Shown: positions 5,697-5,749 of the stretch, one piece after another | Position numbering within the stretch: the stretch's first letter is position 1 | Layout of the letters: every line of letters starts with the position of its first letter | From: Candidatus Omnitrophota bacterium | GTDB taxonomy: Bacteria; Omnitrophota; Gorgyraeia; Tantalellales; Tantalellaceae | DNA length: 5,749 nucleotides | Assembly (NCBI GenBank): GCA_013204685.1 | Contig: JABMSC010000081.1 | Coordinates: 1 to 5,749, forward strand | Direction of reading: 5' to 3' | The notes under the pieces: model-generated | What the model was told of the DNA's origin: nothing | What the model saw: only the letters and a program-made list of their open reading frames with translations | The model's database searches: none | Made by a program: the position numbers and the translations under genes

Positions 5697-5733
5697 TTTT
5701 TTTGGAAGTTGCGGCGGTCCAAAGAGACACACG

Positions 5734-5749
5734 TATATATTTATACTAC
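5734..5749 (-). promoter_or_regulatory. Possible -10 region for the mre operon
   Basis: The minus strand at the window edge reads GTAGTATAAATATATACG, giving TATAAA (5745-5740) and TATATA (5739-5734) as sigma-70-like -10 candidates, about 50-60 nt upstream of the preferred mreB ATG. Any -35 element would lie outside the window. AT-richness alone could explain it. Confidence 0.25.

Noticed and set aside
5683..5730. 16-residue N-terminal extension of MreB from the GTG at 5730
   Set aside because: Extension encodes a Lys run from an A9 tract, has no counterpart in known MreBs, and the Shine-Dalgarno AAGGA lies within it at the right distance from the ATG at 5682.

Overview
The window holds one minus-strand gene cluster for the rod-shape (elongasome) machinery. 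In transcription order it is mreB (start near 5682), mreC, mreD, mrdA (PBP2) and rodA, which runs off the left edge of the window. I see no convincing gene on the plus strand and no RNA gene, CRISPR array or insertion sequence.

How the genes work together: MreB is the actin-like filament that organises wall synthesis along the long axis. MreC and MreD are its membrane partners. MrdA/PBP2 is the class B transpeptidase that crosslinks new strands. RodA is the SEDS glycosyltransferase that polymerises lipid II and pairs with PBP2. All five proteins look intact: the MreB nucleotide-binding motifs, the PBP2 SxxK/SxN/KTG triad and the RodA extracellular motifs are all present. The organism is therefore a rod-forming, peptidoglycan-making bacterium.

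Layout from right to left: a possible promoter at 5734-5749 and a Shine-Dalgarno at 5691-5696; mreB 5682-4621; a 16-nt gap; mreC 4604-3828 (GTG start); a 228-nt gap; mreD 3599-3114; a 172-nt gap; mrdA 2941-1211; a 144-nt gap; rodA 1066 to beyond base 1.

The unusual part lies between the genes. mreB and mreC are tightly packed, but each of the other three junctions is expanded and largely filled with degenerate heptanucleotide (7-nt period) repeats. They come in several sequence flavours (GTTCGTN, ATTAGCA/TTGCTAA, CTTAACG/CTTACCC) that all keep a TT near the same position in the 7-nt unit. Two gaps also share a GGTGGGGTGC...TTGCGA module, one gap carries a CATTGCGAG-type element inside an inverted repeat, and one has a 31-nt near-perfect palindrome. 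Short spurious reading frames in these gaps are translations of the repeats, not genes.

Taxonomy: gene content alone does not place the organism. The GC content looks moderate by eye, and this style of intergenic repeat reminds me of uncultivated lineages such as Omnitrophota or Nitrospirota-like genomes. That is a low-confidence impression, not something the sequence proves.
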